Source: Natrialba sp. SSL1
Lineage (GTDB): Archaea; Halobacteriota; Halobacteria; Halobacteriales; Natrialbaceae
DNA length: 64,000 bases
NCBI RefSeq assembly: GCF_001861355.1
Contig: NZ_MASN01000060.1
Coordinates: 248,001 to 312,000 of the forward strand
Direction: 5' to 3'
This document shows, piece by piece, positions 41,467 to 50,980 of the stretch (the first letter of the stretch is position 1; each line of letters begins with the position of its first letter). Below the pieces are notes generated by a model. That model was given only the letters and a program-made list of their open reading frames with translations. It was not told the origin of the DNA and made no database searches. The position numbers were made by a program, and so were the translations under genes.

Positions 41467-42534
41467 ATGCCCGAAACATCCGACAGGAAAGACGACCACA
41501 TCCGCATCATCGAGGAGGAAGACGTCGAGACGGCAGGCACCGGCTTTGCCGACATCGACCTCGTCCACGAGGCACTGCCGGAGATTCACCGCGACGAAAT
41601 CGATACCACGATCGAGCTGTTCGGGCACGAGTTAGCGGCCCCGATCGTCATCGAGAGCATGACCGGCGGCCACCCAAACACGACGAAGATCAACCGCGCA
41701 CTCGCCGAAGCCGCCCAGGAGACCAACATCGCCATGGGTGTCGGCAGCCAGCGCGCCGGCCTCGAACTCGACGACGAAGACCTGATCGAGTCCTACACCG
41801 TCGTCCGCGACGTCGCCCCCGACGCCTTTCTCTACGGCAACGTCGGCGCGGCACAGCTACTCGAGTACGATGTCGAGGACGTCGAGGCGGCCGTCGACAT
41901 GATCGACGCCGACGCGATGGCGATCCACCTCAACTTCTTGCAGGAAGCCGTCCAGCCGGAGGGTGACGTCGACGCCCGAGGCTGTCTCGCCGAAATCGGC
42001 CACGTCGCGAGCGACCTCTCCGTGCCGGTCGTCGTCAAGGAGACGGGCAACGGTATCTCGCGCAAGACCGCGAGTCGCCTCACCGACGCCGGTGTCGACG
42101 CAATCGACGTGGCTGGCCAGGGCGGCACCACGTGGTCCGGCATCGAATCCTATCGCGCCGCCGCCGTCGGCGCGTCCCGTCAGGAGAAGATCGGCCAACT
42201 GTTCCGCGCCTGGGGCGTCCCGACTGCAGTGAGTACACTCGAATCCGCGTCGATGCACGACTGCGTGATCGCGAGCGGTGGCGTCCGCTCGGGACTCGAC
42301 ATCGCGAAGGCGATCGCCCTCGGCGCTCGGGCGGGTGGCCTCGCCAAGCCGTTCCTCGGCCCGGCAGGCCGGGGAACCGACGCAGTCGTCGATCTGATCG
42401 AACAGCTCGAACTCGAGTTGCGGACGGCGATGTTCGTCACGGGGTCGGCCTCCGTCGCCGACTTGCAGGAGGCAGACTACGTCGTTGGCGGCCGAACGAA
42501 GCAGTATCTCGACGAGCGCCAGCGTCGCCGGTAA
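41467..42534 (+). CDS. fni: Type 2 isopentenyl-diphosphate delta-isomerase
   Basis: This FMN/NADPH-dependent enzyme interconverts isopentenyl and dimethylallyl diphosphate, the starting units of archaeal ether lipids and carotenoids. The 355-residue TIM-barrel protein has RKDDHIRI at the N-terminus, [37 protein letters not shown] (metal-binding region) and [11 protein letters not shown]. All family motifs are intact. ATG 41467 is chosen; an upstream in-frame ATG would add an unlikely leader. Confidence 0.94.
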   Translation: MPETSDRKDDHIRIIEEEDVETAGTGFADIDLVHEALPEIHRDEIDTTIELFGHELAAPIVIESMTGGHPNTTKINRALAEAAQETNIAMGVGSQRAGLELDDEDLIESYTVVRDVAPDAFLYGNVGAAQLLEYDVEDVEAAVDMIDADAMAIHLNFLQEAVQPEGDVDARGCLAEIGHVASDLSVPVVVKETGNGISRKTASRLTDAGVDAIDVAGQGGTTWSGIESYRAAAVGASRQEKIGQLFRAWGVPTAVSTLESASMHDCVIASGGVRSGLDIAKAIALGARAGGLAKPFLGPAGRGTDAVVDLIEQLELELRTAMFVTGSASVADLQEADYVVGGRTKQYLDERQRRR

Positions 42535-42787
42535 GCGCTGACTCCTTTCCTTTCCTCCCCTCTCGCGTTGTTCTCTTGCTGGTTACTGACGGCCGTTTTC
42601 GGAACGTGAGCGTTCAGTTGGAACTGGTGCAGTGCCCAGTGTCAATGCTAGTGCCGCTATTCGTTCTCGTGTCAATGGCCATCAGTCGACAGAAGTCAGC
42701 GACTGTTACTGACAGCGATTCCAATACCGATAGCAATAGCTGTCGCTCACCAGTGTAACGTACGAAAGAATTGTGGTAAACGCTACC

Positions 42788-42955
42788 TTACAGGTCGCGC
42801 GGCTGGACCGTCTTTCGGTCGTTTGCCTCTGCGCGACGGGCAGCGTCTTCGAGGAGTTCGTCGACTTCCTCGTCGAGTGCGTCGTAGAAGTCCGAGGCGA
42901 CGTTCTTGTCATCGAGCGCTTCCTTCACAGCAGCTTTGACGATAAGGTCTGCCAT
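42788..42955 (-). CDS. Histone-fold (DUF1931-like) 55-residue protein
   Basis: This minus-strand gene encodes MADLIVKAAVKEALDDKNVA and SDFYDALDEEVDELLEDAAR, ending RAEANDRKTVQPRDL. It has the length and helix-strand-helix order of a single histone-fold half and matches the small DUF1931-type proteins of haloarchaea: the long middle helix and the final RKTVQPRDL loop are typical. It probably dimerises; DNA binding is not shown because the surface is acidic. A TATA box 28 nt upstream of the ATG supports a leaderless transcript. Confidence 0.83.
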   Translation of the reverse strand: MADLIVKAAVKEALDDKNVASDFYDALDEEVDELLEDAARRAEANDRKTVQPRDL

Positions 42956-42981
42956 ACGATGTAGCGATTTCCCTTTCCACC

Positions 42982-42988
42982 ATATAAA
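42982..42988 (-). promoter_or_regulatory. TATA box of the histone-fold gene
   Basis: TTTATAT (minus strand) lies about 28 nt before the ATG at 42955, the spacing of a leaderless haloarchaeal promoter. Confidence 0.7.
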
Positions 42989-43213
42989 TGCTTTGGTTAT
43001 TTACGGAAATACCGGGCCGTCAGGGGTTGCGACGCCCATTTCGGGGGGTCGACCCACCGGAAAGTATATGACTTATGAGTCACGCGAACGGTCTTTCACC
43101 CGTTCGAGCGCGTCGATTCTGCTCGCGCGCGCCGCTGGGTCCTCTCGCGCGCGGTTTCGACACCTCCCTCGTCGGTCCGACGGATTCGAGTATCGCGGTC
43201 CCCCATCGAACGT

Positions 43214-43972
43214 ATGCGCGAACTCCTCGACGCCGTCGCCGACGGCACCCTCTCTCCCGAACAGGCCGAGGCCGAACTCAACGGCTACGTCACCGGCGAG
43301 GCCGGTCGCTTCGACGCAGCCAGACAGTCACGACGGGGCATTCCCGAGGCGATCCTCGCCGAGGGCAAGTCCGACGCACAGGTCGTCGCGCTCGCAGAGA
43401 CCGCACTCGAGACGACCGATCGAGCGCTGCTCACTCGGATCAGTGACGACCAGATCGACGCGCTCCGAACGGCACTGGCCGAGTCTGCACCCGACGCGAC
43501 GATCGAGCGCCGCGGTTCGACCGTCCGCGTGCTTGGGCCCGACTTCGACCAGCCGACACTCGAGGCGACCGTCGGTATCGTGACGGCCGGTACGGTCGAC
43601 AAGCCAGTCGCCGACGAGGCCGAAATCGTCTGCGCCGACGCCGGCGCAACGATCGACCGGGTGGACGACGTTGGCGTTGCGGCCCTCGCGCGGACGCTCG
43701 ACCAGGTCGAGCGCTTTCGCGACGCGGATGTCTTGATCGTCGCCGCAGGACGGGAGGGCGCGTTGCCGACCGTCATCGCCGGCCTCGTCGATACGCCGGT
43801 CATCGCGGTTCCCGTCTCGAGTGGCTACGGCCACGGCGGCGACGGTGAGGCTGCCCTGGCGGGCCTGCTCCAGTCCTGTACGGTGCTCTCGGTCGTCAAC
43901 ATCGACGCTGGTTTCGTCGCCGGCGCACAAGCTACCCTGATTTCGCGCGCGATCCATGGGGCTCAAGACTAA
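43214..43972 (+). CDS. larB: LarB-type nickel-pincer cofactor biosynthesis carboxylase
   Basis: LarB carboxylates and hydrolyses nicotinic acid adenine dinucleotide, the first step to the nickel-pincer nucleotide used by lactate racemase-like enzymes. The 252-residue protein has the PurE-like core GIVTAGTVDKPVADEAE, ADVLIVAAGREGALPTVIAGLVDTPVIAVPVSSGYG and the C-terminal LLQSCTVLSVVNIDAGFVAGAQA. The N-terminal domain (VADGTLSPEQAEAELNGY) is typical. LarC and LarE are not adjacent, so the rest of the pathway must lie elsewhere or be absent. Confidence 0.9.
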   Translation: MRELLDAVADGTLSPEQAEAELNGYVTGEAGRFDAARQSRRGIPEAILAEGKSDAQVVALAETALETTDRALLTRISDDQIDALRTALAESAPDATIERRGSTVRVLGPDFDQPTLEATVGIVTAGTVDKPVADEAEIVCADAGATIDRVDDVGVAALARTLDQVERFRDADVLIVAAGREGALPTVIAGLVDTPVIAVPVSSGYGHGGDGEAALAGLLQSCTVLSVVNIDAGFVAGAQATLISRAIHGAQD

Positions 43973-44092
43973 TACTGTTGTTCGTATCAAAAGATAATCT
44001 CAGTAGTGACAAACTGCATAACTCGTTCTAGGAAGGATTTTTATTTCTTCCACGAATAGTACTGGGTGCCGGCAAACTCGCCGGTGTAACCC

Positions 44093-44242
44093 ATGCCCAA
44101 GTGTGACCACTGCGACGCGCACGTTTCCGAACGGTTCGCGCGTGTCTTCGCCGACGCACACGGCGAAATCCGCGCGTGCATTAGCTGCTCGGCCAATGCA
44201 GGGATCGCTGAAGCCTCACGTGAGCGTGCCCGTCAATTATAG
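44093..44242 (+). CDS. 49-residue zinc-ribbon protein
   Basis: The small protein begins MPKCDHCDAHVSERFARVFA and has a second pair ACISCS, so two C-x2-C pairs could hold one zinc ion. It ends in a helix (AEASRERARQL-like, SRERARQL). Such small zinc proteins are common and often conserved in haloarchaea, of unknown role. Its stop codon TAG lies inside TTATAGCACAAACTG, which resembles a terminus of the TATAGTA repeat family. Confidence 0.76.
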   Translation: MPKCDHCDAHVSERFARVFADAHGEIRACISCSANAGIAEASRERARQL

Positions 44243-44442
44243 CACAAACTGACCCGACCCGCTACGAACTGTACACCCCAACTGACAACCCCGTACCCGG
44301 ACGAGGCCTTTTTGTCGCGTGTTGTCATCTCCTGTGGGGTATTTGCCCAGCGTTCCCGACCCCATCGTTCTCGGCCCTATCGTTGACCTCGCTACTCACG
44401 TCACAGAAATGTTTATTCACCGACTGGACGAACCCTCTCGAA

Positions 44443-44865
44443 ATGAGGCAGACAGTCGACCCCGACTTCGAGTTCGACCGCGGACCCGTGCTCTGGGGCG
44501 CGATTGCAGTCGTGATCTTGGGGTTCACCGTGAACTTTCTCCTGAATCGACCGCTATGGCTCGTTCTGGTCGCACTGGTCGGCGGTGGCGTTGCGGCCGC
44601 CCGAAGTGACTTCTACGAGGTCCCGGCCAACAACGGTGCCGTCGCAGCGGTCCTCGGGACGCTCGCGCTGATTCCGTTTCTGGCGTTCGCACGCGTCTCC
44701 TGGCTGTTCGGAATCGAGGGCAGCGGTGATACGCTGTTTCTCTCGGCCGTTCTCGGTCTCGCCTGGGTCGCCATCGTCCTCATCGTGCTCGCACCGCTCG
44801 GGTACGTCGGCGGGATGCTCGTCGATATGATCCGTCGCCGGGTCGGCGGACCGATCGGGTACTGA
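44443..44865 (+). CDS. DUF5518-type membrane protein
   Basis: The 140-residue protein has four membrane segments: WGAIAVVILGFTVNFLLN, LWLVLVALVGGGVAAA, GAVAAVLGTLALIPFLAFA and LGLAWVAIVLIVLAPLGYVGG. The compact Gly/Ala-rich four-helix layout matches DUF5518, as in the longer gene at 35578 but without its tail. ATG 44443 precedes the conserved start. Function unknown. Confidence 0.78.
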   Translation: MRQTVDPDFEFDRGPVLWGAIAVVILGFTVNFLLNRPLWLVLVALVGGGVAAARSDFYEVPANNGAVAAVLGTLALIPFLAFARVSWLFGIEGSGDTLFLSAVLGLAWVAIVLIVLAPLGYVGGMLVDMIRRRVGGPIGY

Positions 44866-44966
44866 TCACGACGTGGTCGGTCCACTCCGGTCACCGCTTA
44901 TCCTCCGTCGCTCCCCGCTCAATTCGATAGCATCCTTTTTCGGCCCCGTTTCCGTACATCCGTCCG

Positions 44967-45302
44967 ATGTCGGAGTCAGACGCCGCGGGCGACCCGTCCG
45001 ATGACGGCAAGCCGGATAGCAACGGCACCAAATCCGAACCCGAACCCGAACCCATCGACGGCCGCCACGTCGTCTACGTACTCGAGTGCACCGACGGCTC
45101 GCTTTACACCGGCTACACGACCGACCTCGAGCGACGCGTGGCCGAACACAACGCGGGTGAGGGCGCGAAGTACACCCGCGGCCGGACACCGGTCGAGGTT
45201 CGCTATCACGAGCGCTACGAGACGCGCTCGGCGGCGATGTCACGGGAGTACGAAATCAAACAGCTAACGCGGGCTCAAAAGGAGCGGCTGGTCGGATTAT
45301 AG
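44967..45302 (+). CDS. GIY-YIG nuclease-domain protein
   Basis: The 111-residue protein has a single GIY-YIG domain of the UPF0213/YhbQ type: [28 protein letters not shown] with the YV and YTG pair, the catalytic Arg, then [17 protein letters not shown] and [19 protein letters not shown] 25-residue disordered leader (EPEPEPIDG) precedes it. Such stand-alone proteins are thought to act in DNA metabolism. The stop codon lies in the first bases of the 85-bp repeat that follows. Confidence 0.88.
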   Translation: MSESDAAGDPSDDGKPDSNGTKSEPEPEPIDGRHVVYVLECTDGSLYTGYTTDLERRVAEHNAGEGAKYTRGRTPVEVRYHERYETRSAAMSREYEIKQLTRAQKERLVGL

Positions 45303-45381
45303 TACAACTGCAACTATTCACACACTGATCGCCGAACTGTCTGGCGATCAGGTGTGCAGTGACTTGCAGTGGCTACTATAG
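45297..45381. repeat. 85-bp TATAGTA-ended palindromic repeat
   Basis: TTATAGTACAACTGCAACT at one end and the inverse of CTATAGTAGCCACTGCAAGT at the other form imperfect terminal repeats. In reverse it aligns along its whole length with the element at 57541. It provides the stop codon (TAG) of the GIY-YIG gene. Confidence 0.75.
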
Positions 45382-45454
45382 CGTAAGCGAGTACGGTGGC
45401 TTGATTCGATCAGTCCGGTTCGTGCCCGCCTGAGACGGTTCGGTACTCGAGTCC

Positions 45455-46054
45455 CTACTCGGTTGACTCACTGCGTGGCGAGCTAACGTCCGGTTCGATG
45501 AACGCGTACTCGGTGAGCATTCGGCCGAGCTTTTCGACGCGTTCCTGGAGTTTCGGCTCCTCGAACTGGCGGCCGTCGATCGCCTCCGGTTTGTCGCCCT
45601 CGACGAATCGACTCGAGGCGTTTCGAATGCCGACTTGGTGTGGCAGAACCCAGCCGTGGACGCCTCGCACCGTGATCCGCAGATGGTCGAGCGTCGAGCC
45701 GTAGCTACCGCCGCCGGCGGTCGCGAGCAGGCCGACGGTAGTGTCCTCGTACTCGTCCCAGCCGCAGTAGTCGTGAAAGTTCTTCAGCGTGCCCGAGTAC
45801 GAGCCGTGGTAGACCGGCGTTCCGAGGGCGACGGCGTCTGCCTCTCGCACGAGGGCTTTCACCTCCTGTTCGTCGCCCTGTTCGTCGGCGTCGGGGTCGT
45901 AAAGCGGCAGGTCGTACTCGCGGAGGTCGAGCAGCGTCGTCTCGGCGCCGGCCTCGGCGGCCGCTCGCAGGGCGTACTGCAGCGCGGTTCGCGTGTAACT
46001 CTCGTCGCGGAGGCTCCCGCTCACCGCGAGGACCGTTGGGGTGGGGCGGCTCAT
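45455..46054 (-). CDS. NADPH-dependent FMN reductase family protein
   Basis: The 199-residue flavodoxin-like protein has VLAVSGSLRDESYTR, the phosphate-binding start of the family, then ADAVALGTPVYHGSYSGTLKNFHDYCG and GLLATAGGGSYG, which bind FMN. Family members reduce FMN, azo compounds or quinones; the substrate here is unknown. It lies divergent from the phosphohexomutase gene. ATG 46054 begins the conserved fold; the longer frame is on the complement of the neighbour gene's leader. Confidence 0.9.
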   Translation of the reverse strand: MSRPTPTVLAVSGSLRDESYTRTALQYALRAAAEAGAETTLLDLREYDLPLYDPDADEQGDEQEVKALVREADAVALGTPVYHGSYSGTLKNFHDYCGWDEYEDTTVGLLATAGGGSYGSTLDHLRITVRGVHGWVLPHQVGIRNASSRFVEGDKPEAIDGRQFEEPKLQERVEKLGRMLTEYAFIEPDVSSPRSESTE

Positions 46055-46211
46055 TGGTCGACCTAATGTGAACTGGCCCAATGTGCGTGTCGCTTCGATG
46101 CGCGTGCGGCCCTCGTTTGGAACCTGCGCACGGATGGTCTCTCCCACTCCACCGTCTCGACCAGTGGACTGCAGCGTCGCTTTTTTCGCACCCGGCGGTG
46201 AGTCCACGCCT

Positions 46212-47717
46212 ATGGACGCCATCACGTTCGGCACCGACGGCTGGCGAGCGACACTCGAGACGTTCACGACGCCGCGCGTCCGCATGGTCGGCCAGGGGGT
46301 CGCGACGTATCTCGCCGACGAGGGTCGAGACGCCCCCGTCGTGGTTGGCTACGACGCCCGCGAGAGCTCCCGCGGATTTGCTGAAGAACTCGCCAGAGTG
46401 CTGTGTGCGAACGGTTTCGACGTGTTGCTCCCCGAGCGCGACTGCCCGACGCCGCTCGTCGCCCACGCGATCGTCGAGCGCGATCTCGCCGGCGGCCTCG
46501 CGATTACGGCCTCGCACAATCCGCCGGAGTACAACGGCGTGAAGTTCATTCCACACACCGGCGCGCCGGCGCTTCCAGAAGTCACGGACGCGATCGCCGA
46601 CCATCTTGCAGAACCGGACCCGCTCCCCGAGTCCGAGCATGGCACCGTTCGGAAGGTCGACCTCGAGACGCCACACGCCGACGCGGTGTTCGATCTCGTT
46701 GCGTCAATCACTGCGGGCGATGTCAGTGAGGCCGGCGACAGCGAGGATGACGACGGTGATGCCGGTGACAGCGATACCAGTGACAGCAATGGCAATGACA
46801 GCGACACCGACGAGACAATCATTAAACCGGACTTCACCGTCGCCTACGACGCCATGCACGGCAGCGGCCGCGGCGTCACGGACGCCGCCCTCGAGCGCGC
46901 CGGCCTCTCCGTCGAGCGCCTGCGCTGTGAGCGCGACCCCGACTTCGGCGGCGGCGCACCCGAGCCCGCCGCCGAGTACCTCACCGAACTGATCGACCGC
47001 GTCACCGACCCCGACAGCGCGCCCGTCCTCGGTCTCGCAAACGACGGCGACGCCGACCGCCTCGCCGTCGTCACACCCGCCCGCGGCTACCTCGACGAAA
47101 ACCTCTTTTTCGCCGCGCTGTACGACTTCCTTCTCGAGTCCGACGCTGGCTCGGCAGTCCGCTCGGTCTCGACGACGTACCTCATCGACCGCGTCGCCGA
47201 GGCACACGATGAGGCTGTCCACGAGGTCCCGGTCGGCTTCAAATGGGTCGCCCAGGCGATGGCCGACCACGACGCCCTCATCGGCGGCGAGGAGTCCGGC
47301 GGCTTCACCGTCCGCGGGCACGTCCGCGAGAAGGACGGCGTCCTCGTGGCGCTGCTCGCGGCCGCCATGCACGCCGCGGAACCGATCGACGACCGGGTGG
47401 ATCGACTGCTCGACGCCCACGGCACCGTCGTGCAGGACAAGACCAGCGTCGACTGCTCCGACGAGGAGAAGGCGCGCGTGCTCGGTGCACTCGAGTCCGA
47501 AATTCCCGAGACCGTCGCCGGCACGACGGTCGCAGACGTGAACACCGCGGACGGGTTCAAGTTGCTACTCGAGAACGGCTCGTGGCTGCTCGTTCGACCG
47601 AGCGGGACGGAGCCCGTGTTGCGTGTTTATGCAGAAGCGAAGACGGACGACCGCGTGGCGACACTGCTCGATGCCGGCGAGTCGTTGGTCGAGCCGCTCG
47701 TCGAGTCACACGGCTGA
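46212..47717 (+). CDS. Phosphoglucomutase / phosphomannomutase
   Basis: The enzyme moves phosphate between C1 and C6 of hexose phosphates. The 501-residue protein has the phosphoserine loop TASHNPPEYNG near residues 98-108, metal-binding GDADR, substrate motif GGEESGGFTVRGHVREKDG and the phosphate-binding RPSGTEPVLRVYAEA. An acidic insertion of about 30 residues (EAGDSEDDDGDAGDSDTSDS) lies near residue 177 between domains 1 and 2, beyond the usual length. It may instead be a phosphoglucosamine mutase; the motifs do not decide. Confidence 0.92.
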   Translation: MDAITFGTDGWRATLETFTTPRVRMVGQGVATYLADEGRDAPVVVGYDARESSRGFAEELARVLCANGFDVLLPERDCPTPLVAHAIVERDLAGGLAITASHNPPEYNGVKFIPHTGAPALPEVTDAIADHLAEPDPLPESEHGTVRKVDLETPHADAVFDLVASITAGDVSEAGDSEDDDGDAGDSDTSDSNGNDSDTDETIIKPDFTVAYDAMHGSGRGVTDAALERAGLSVERLRCERDPDFGGGAPEPAAEYLTELIDRVTDPDSAPVLGLANDGDADRLAVVTPARGYLDENLFFAALYDFLLESDAGSAVRSVSTTYLIDRVAEAHDEAVHEVPVGFKWVAQAMADHDALIGGEESGGFTVRGHVREKDGVLVALLAAAMHAAEPIDDRVDRLLDAHGTVVQDKTSVDCSDEEKARVLGALESEIPETVAGTTVADVNTADGFKLLLENGSWLLVRPSGTEPVLRVYAEAKTDDRVATLLDAGESLVEPLVESHG

Positions 47718-47803
47718 GTGGGTAGTCTGCTGACCAGTCAGTCGCCGGGCTGGTTGCGTGTTCCGGGCTTGCACTTACCGGCCTCGTCGTCGATGAGTCG
47801 GAC

Positions 47804-48214
47804 ATGGACAGTCGACGCGAGGATGCCGCCTACACCGAGCTGGATCCCGACACCTGGCACCAGAACGACGAGGGGAATTACTACATCGACTGCCCCGAGT
47901 GCGGTTCGGCGGCGACGCTGATGAACGTAGTCCAGCACGGCCGCTGTAATGGGTATCTCGACCAGCGAGAGGGAGAGACAAAACTCGACGAGGAGGCGAT
48001 GGGTTGTACGGCGAGGCTCTGGTTCGAACTCGGATACGTTTCGGATCCGGAGCCTGCGGACGAGACGACGGCCCCCGACGATGCAGCCGCTGGCGACGGC
48101 GAATCGGATGCTGACGACACAACGGAGACGAGCGTCGAGACAGACCAGGGTGTGCCGGCGGAAGGAGAACCCGCAGGTGCAGACGGAACGGTCGACGAGA
48201 GCCAGGAGAACTGA
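47804..48214 (+). CDS. Zinc-binding-type haloarchaeal protein with acidic tail
   Basis: The 136-residue protein carries the cysteines CPECGS (C-x2-C) and, after 16 and 22 residues, GRCNGYL and MGCTARLW. Four cysteines could form one zinc site. The second half is a disordered Asp/Glu/Thr/Ala tail. The family occurs in haloarchaea; no function known. ATG 47804 begins the conserved part. Confidence 0.72.
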   Translation: MDSRREDAAYTELDPDTWHQNDEGNYYIDCPECGSAATLMNVVQHGRCNGYLDQREGETKLDEEAMGCTARLWFELGYVSDPEPADETTAPDDAAAGDGESDADDTTETSVETDQGVPAEGEPAGADGTVDESQEN

Positions 48215-48259
48215 TCTACCTCTCCGTCAGCCGCCGCACTCGTCAGTCGCACCTGCCCG

Positions 48260-48772
48260 TCAGTCGTCAATTCGCCGCGCCGGGACGCCGACCACGGTCG
48301 CACCGGCCTCGACGTCGTCGGTGACGACCGAACCCGCACCGACGGCCGCGTCCTCGCCGACCGTGATGTCACCGAGCAGCGTCGCGTTCGCGCCGATTTT
48401 CACACCGTCTTCGACCGTCGGATGTCGCTTGACCGGCTCGTTCGTGTCGCCGCCGAGCGTGACGCCGTGGTACATGTGTACGTCGTCGCCGATTTCGGCG
48501 GTCTCGCCGATGACGACACCCATTCCGTGATCGATCGTGACCCGCCGTCCGATCGTCGCGGCGGGGTGGATCTCGACGCCCGTCAGGAGCCGCACGAGGT
48601 GCGACAGGAGGCGGGCGAGCAGCCGAAAGCCGTTGTTCCAGAGCCGGTGGGTGACTCTGTGCCCCCAGACGGCGTGGACGCCGGGATAGGTGAGCGCAAC
48701 CTCGAGACACCGGCGTGCGGCCGGATCCCGGTCGCACATCGCCCGGGTGTCCTCACGCAGTCGTCCGATCAT
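48260..48772 (-). CDS. cysE: Serine O-acetyltransferase
   Basis: CysE acetylates serine, committing it to cysteine synthesis. The short, 170-residue form has a helical start ([27 protein letters not shown]) and the left-handed beta-helix of hexapeptide repeats: [42 protein letters not shown], with catalytic Asp/His in [12 protein letters not shown] and [10 protein letters not shown], ending [22 protein letters not shown]. No cysK adjoins. Confidence 0.93.
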   Translation of the reverse strand: MIGRLREDTRAMCDRDPAARRCLEVALTYPGVHAVWGHRVTHRLWNNGFRLLARLLSHLVRLLTGVEIHPAATIGRRVTIDHGMGVVIGETAEIGDDVHMYHGVTLGGDTNEPVKRHPTVEDGVKIGANATLLGDITVGEDAAVGAGSVVTDDVEAGATVVGVPARRIDD

Positions 48773-49077
48773 TTCCCAGTTGCCTCCGTACTGGTGCCGA
48801 GACGGCTCGGACGCCTGCTCTGGTGGTCAATCACTACCGCTGTCTGCGTGTTCCACCGACAACACCGGCGCTCGGCGTGTCGCGGTCGGTTCCTGCCGGT
48901 ACACGCGCGGTCGCCGGAGACAACCATACGCCACGATATATCGGTATCCCGCCTAAAAGGTTCGATTCGACTGCTCTTCGGGGCCGTGTACCGCTTCTCA
49001 CAGTTGGTCCATTCACCGACACGGTATTCACTCACCCGCTCACTCTCTCCTCTGCCGTGCCGATACGCACTCCCTTC
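48773..49077. other. 305-bp intergenic stretch without recognised features
   Basis: This gap upstream of cysE (minus strand) contains no credible reading frame. A T/A-rich stretch CGATATATCGG near 48935-48945 could be a TATA box or palindromic site for the minus strand but lies far from the cysE start. Nothing else is seen. Confidence 0.5.
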
Positions 49078-49746
49078 TCACTTCCCTCGCGCAAGTCGGC
49101 TCCCGATTCGCTCCGGCAGCTCTGCTTCCTCAACTGCCTCTTGCACCGCCGCGACGTCGTACTCGACGCGATGCGTCTCGACGGTCATCGCCGCGAGATC
49201 CACGACCGCGTAGCCCGCTCGCGGATCGCCGTCGCGAGGTTGGCCGACACTCCCCGGATTGACCACGATCCCCTCCGCGAAGCGTTCGGCCCCCTGTACG
49301 TGCGTGTGACCGAGCACCAGCACGTCCTCCTCGTCGAGCAACCGCGCCGAGAACTCCTCCGGATACGTGTACCGCGAGTACCGCTGTGGATCGTCGGGGT
49401 GCCCGTGGACCAGTTTGACGCGCCCGTCGCACTCGAGTCGCTCCGTCGGCAACCGCTCGAGCCATGCACACTGCCCTTCCGTCAGTTGGGAGCGGGCGTA
49501 CTCGACGCCTGCCTGCGCCATCCCGTTGAACCGGAACGGCGTCTCGCCGGCGACGGCGGCGTCGTGGTTTCCGAGCACGGTTGGGACGTCTCGCTCGCGC
49601 AGTTCGTCGACGCAGTCCCCCGGCCAGGGGTTGTAGCCGACGACGTCGCCGGCACAGCAGAGTTCGTCGACCGGTGGCATGTCCGCGAGGACCGTCTCGA
49701 GGGCGACCCGATTCCCGTGGACGTCTGAGATGAGACCAACCTTCAT
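49078..49746 (-). CDS. YfcE/Mj0936-type metallophosphoesterase
   Basis: The 222-residue calcineurin-like phosphoesterase has all metal motifs: GLISDVHGN, CCAGDVVGYNPW, VLGNHDAAV, LVHGHPDD and LGHTHVQ, followed by VNPGSVGQPRDGDPRAGYAV. Relatives hydrolyse phosphodiesters with two metal ions; the substrate is unknown. ATG 49746 is chosen so the protein begins MKVGLISDVHGN as in relatives. Confidence 0.91.
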   Translation of the reverse strand: MKVGLISDVHGNRVALETVLADMPPVDELCCAGDVVGYNPWPGDCVDELRERDVPTVLGNHDAAVAGETPFRFNGMAQAGVEYARSQLTEGQCAWLERLPTERLECDGRVKLVHGHPDDPQRYSRYTYPEEFSARLLDEEDVLVLGHTHVQGAERFAEGIVVNPGSVGQPRDGDPRAGYAVVDLAAMTVETHRVEYDVAAVQEAVEEAELPERIGSRLARGK

Positions 49747-49911
49747 GGCTGTCACTCAGTATTCACTGTCGCGAGACAGTTGTAGGTTGCTCACGCAGCC
49801 CACAATAGACAGCGTCGGGCAGCGCCGCTCATACGGTTTACTGTAAGTCATTTCCGGCGCAACCGCGATCCAGGCGGCATTTGCACCGGTAAATCGTTAC
49901 AGCAATCCGTA

Positions 49912-50508
49912 TCAGTCCCCGTTCTCGATCGCCGTCTCGAAGCCGTTCTCGGTTCGAACGACACCCGCCGCACACACTGCGTGTTCGTACTCGAGTGCGT
50001 AGCTCTCGCTGGCTGCTGCCGCAGCGCTCTCTGCGTCGAAGTCGATCGGCTCCGGTGCGTCCTTCTCGTAGGTCGCCACGAGCGTTGGCTCGTCGACGGT
50101 CTCGACCAGCAGCGCGTCCTTGCGGACGGTGCCGATCAGCGCCTCGCCATCGTCAGTAATCGTCGCCGCGATTCGCGGCGTGTCGTAGTTGTCCTTCTCG
50201 TAATCGAGCGCGAGCAGGCTCTCCGCGAGCGCGTCCCGCGCCGGGTAGCCCAACTCGAGTTTCTCTGCGATCGGATCGACGTGGGAGCCGTTGCCGAAGG
50301 CGACCGTCTCGCCGGTCGGCGTCTCGACGACGCGCAGGCAGTTGTAGGAGACGTACGGGTTGTCGGTGTCCGGCGCATCCTCGGTCGGGCCGACAGTCAG
50401 CGCCTCAGCATCGTCTCGCGCAGTAATCGCTCGGTTCGGGAACGACCGGGAGGAGACGCGATACGCACCACCCTCCGGGCCAACGACGACGAATCGTCCG
50501 ACGTACAT
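49912..50508 (-). CDS. purO: IMP cyclohydrolase, archaeal PurO type
   Basis: PurO closes the ring of FAICAR to make IMP, the last step of purine synthesis in many archaea. The 198-residue protein starts [20 protein letters not shown], followed by [20 protein letters not shown] and [20 protein letters not shown], all PurO motifs. Length is typical. It is divergent from a small gene with a homing-endonuclease repeat. Confidence 0.92.
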   Translation of the reverse strand: MYVGRFVVVGPEGGAYRVSSRSFPNRAITARDDAEALTVGPTEDAPDTDNPYVSYNCLRVVETPTGETVAFGNGSHVDPIAEKLELGYPARDALAESLLALDYEKDNYDTPRIAATITDDGEALIGTVRKDALLVETVDEPTLVATYEKDAPEPIDFDAESAAAAASESYALEYEHAVCAAGVVRTENGFETAIENGD

Positions 50509-50596
50509 ACTCGAGTGTGCTCGGGTCGGGAGAATAGTGGTGTCGGTTCCGTCCGTTACGGAGGTGTCGTCGGCTGTTCGGCAGACTGTCCCGCAG

Positions 50597-50604
50597 TTTA
50601 TATA
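50597..50604 (+). promoter_or_regulatory. TATA box deciding a GTG start
   Basis: TTTATATA is centred 26 nt before GTG 50627. This supports a leaderless transcript starting at that codon. Confidence 0.7.
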
Positions 50605-50626
50605 CAAAGCCGAAGCCACACAGCGT

Positions 50627-50881
50627 GTGACGACGGAAGCAGCGTGCCTCGAGGCGCTGAAGCGGGCGGCCGAGGAGTTCGGCGAGTCTCCGACGAAAGC
50701 ACAGTACGAGGAGCTCGGGTTGACGCCCGCCTTTGCAACGATCATTCGAACGTGTGGTGGCTGGAACGACGCGAAGGAACGGGCCGGACTCGAGACATCG
50801 TACTCGAGAGGATCTCGAGGTAATCCGAAGCCAGATGAGATTGAACTTCTCAAGGAACGTCCTGGGATGCACTCTCTGTGA
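50627..50881 (+). CDS. Homing-endonuclease-associated repeat protein
   Basis: The 84-residue protein has one repeat of the type found beside homing endonucleases: [49 protein letters not shown]. The W of GGWNDAKE and the SPTKAQYE start are diagnostic. No nuclease motif is present. Such repeats act as DNA-binding helices, so the protein could be a small DNA-binding factor. It lies between purO and tRNA-Gln. The start GTG is set by the TATA box. Confidence 0.75.
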   Translation: MTTEAACLEALKRAAEEFGESPTKAQYEELGLTPAFATIIRTCGGWNDAKERAGLETSYSRGSRGNPKPDEIELLKERPGMHSL

Positions 50882-50980
50882 CTCACGCTGTCTCGCTCAT
50901 CTGAGTTCGTAACACTCTAATACGAACCCCAACTACAGACTGGTACGACGTTGGTAACCGACACCGGCGGCGTCATGTCA

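Noticed and set aside
48769-49035. 88-codon minus-strand frame upstream of cysE
   Set aside because: No homology pattern, non-acidic product and no promoter at the right distance.
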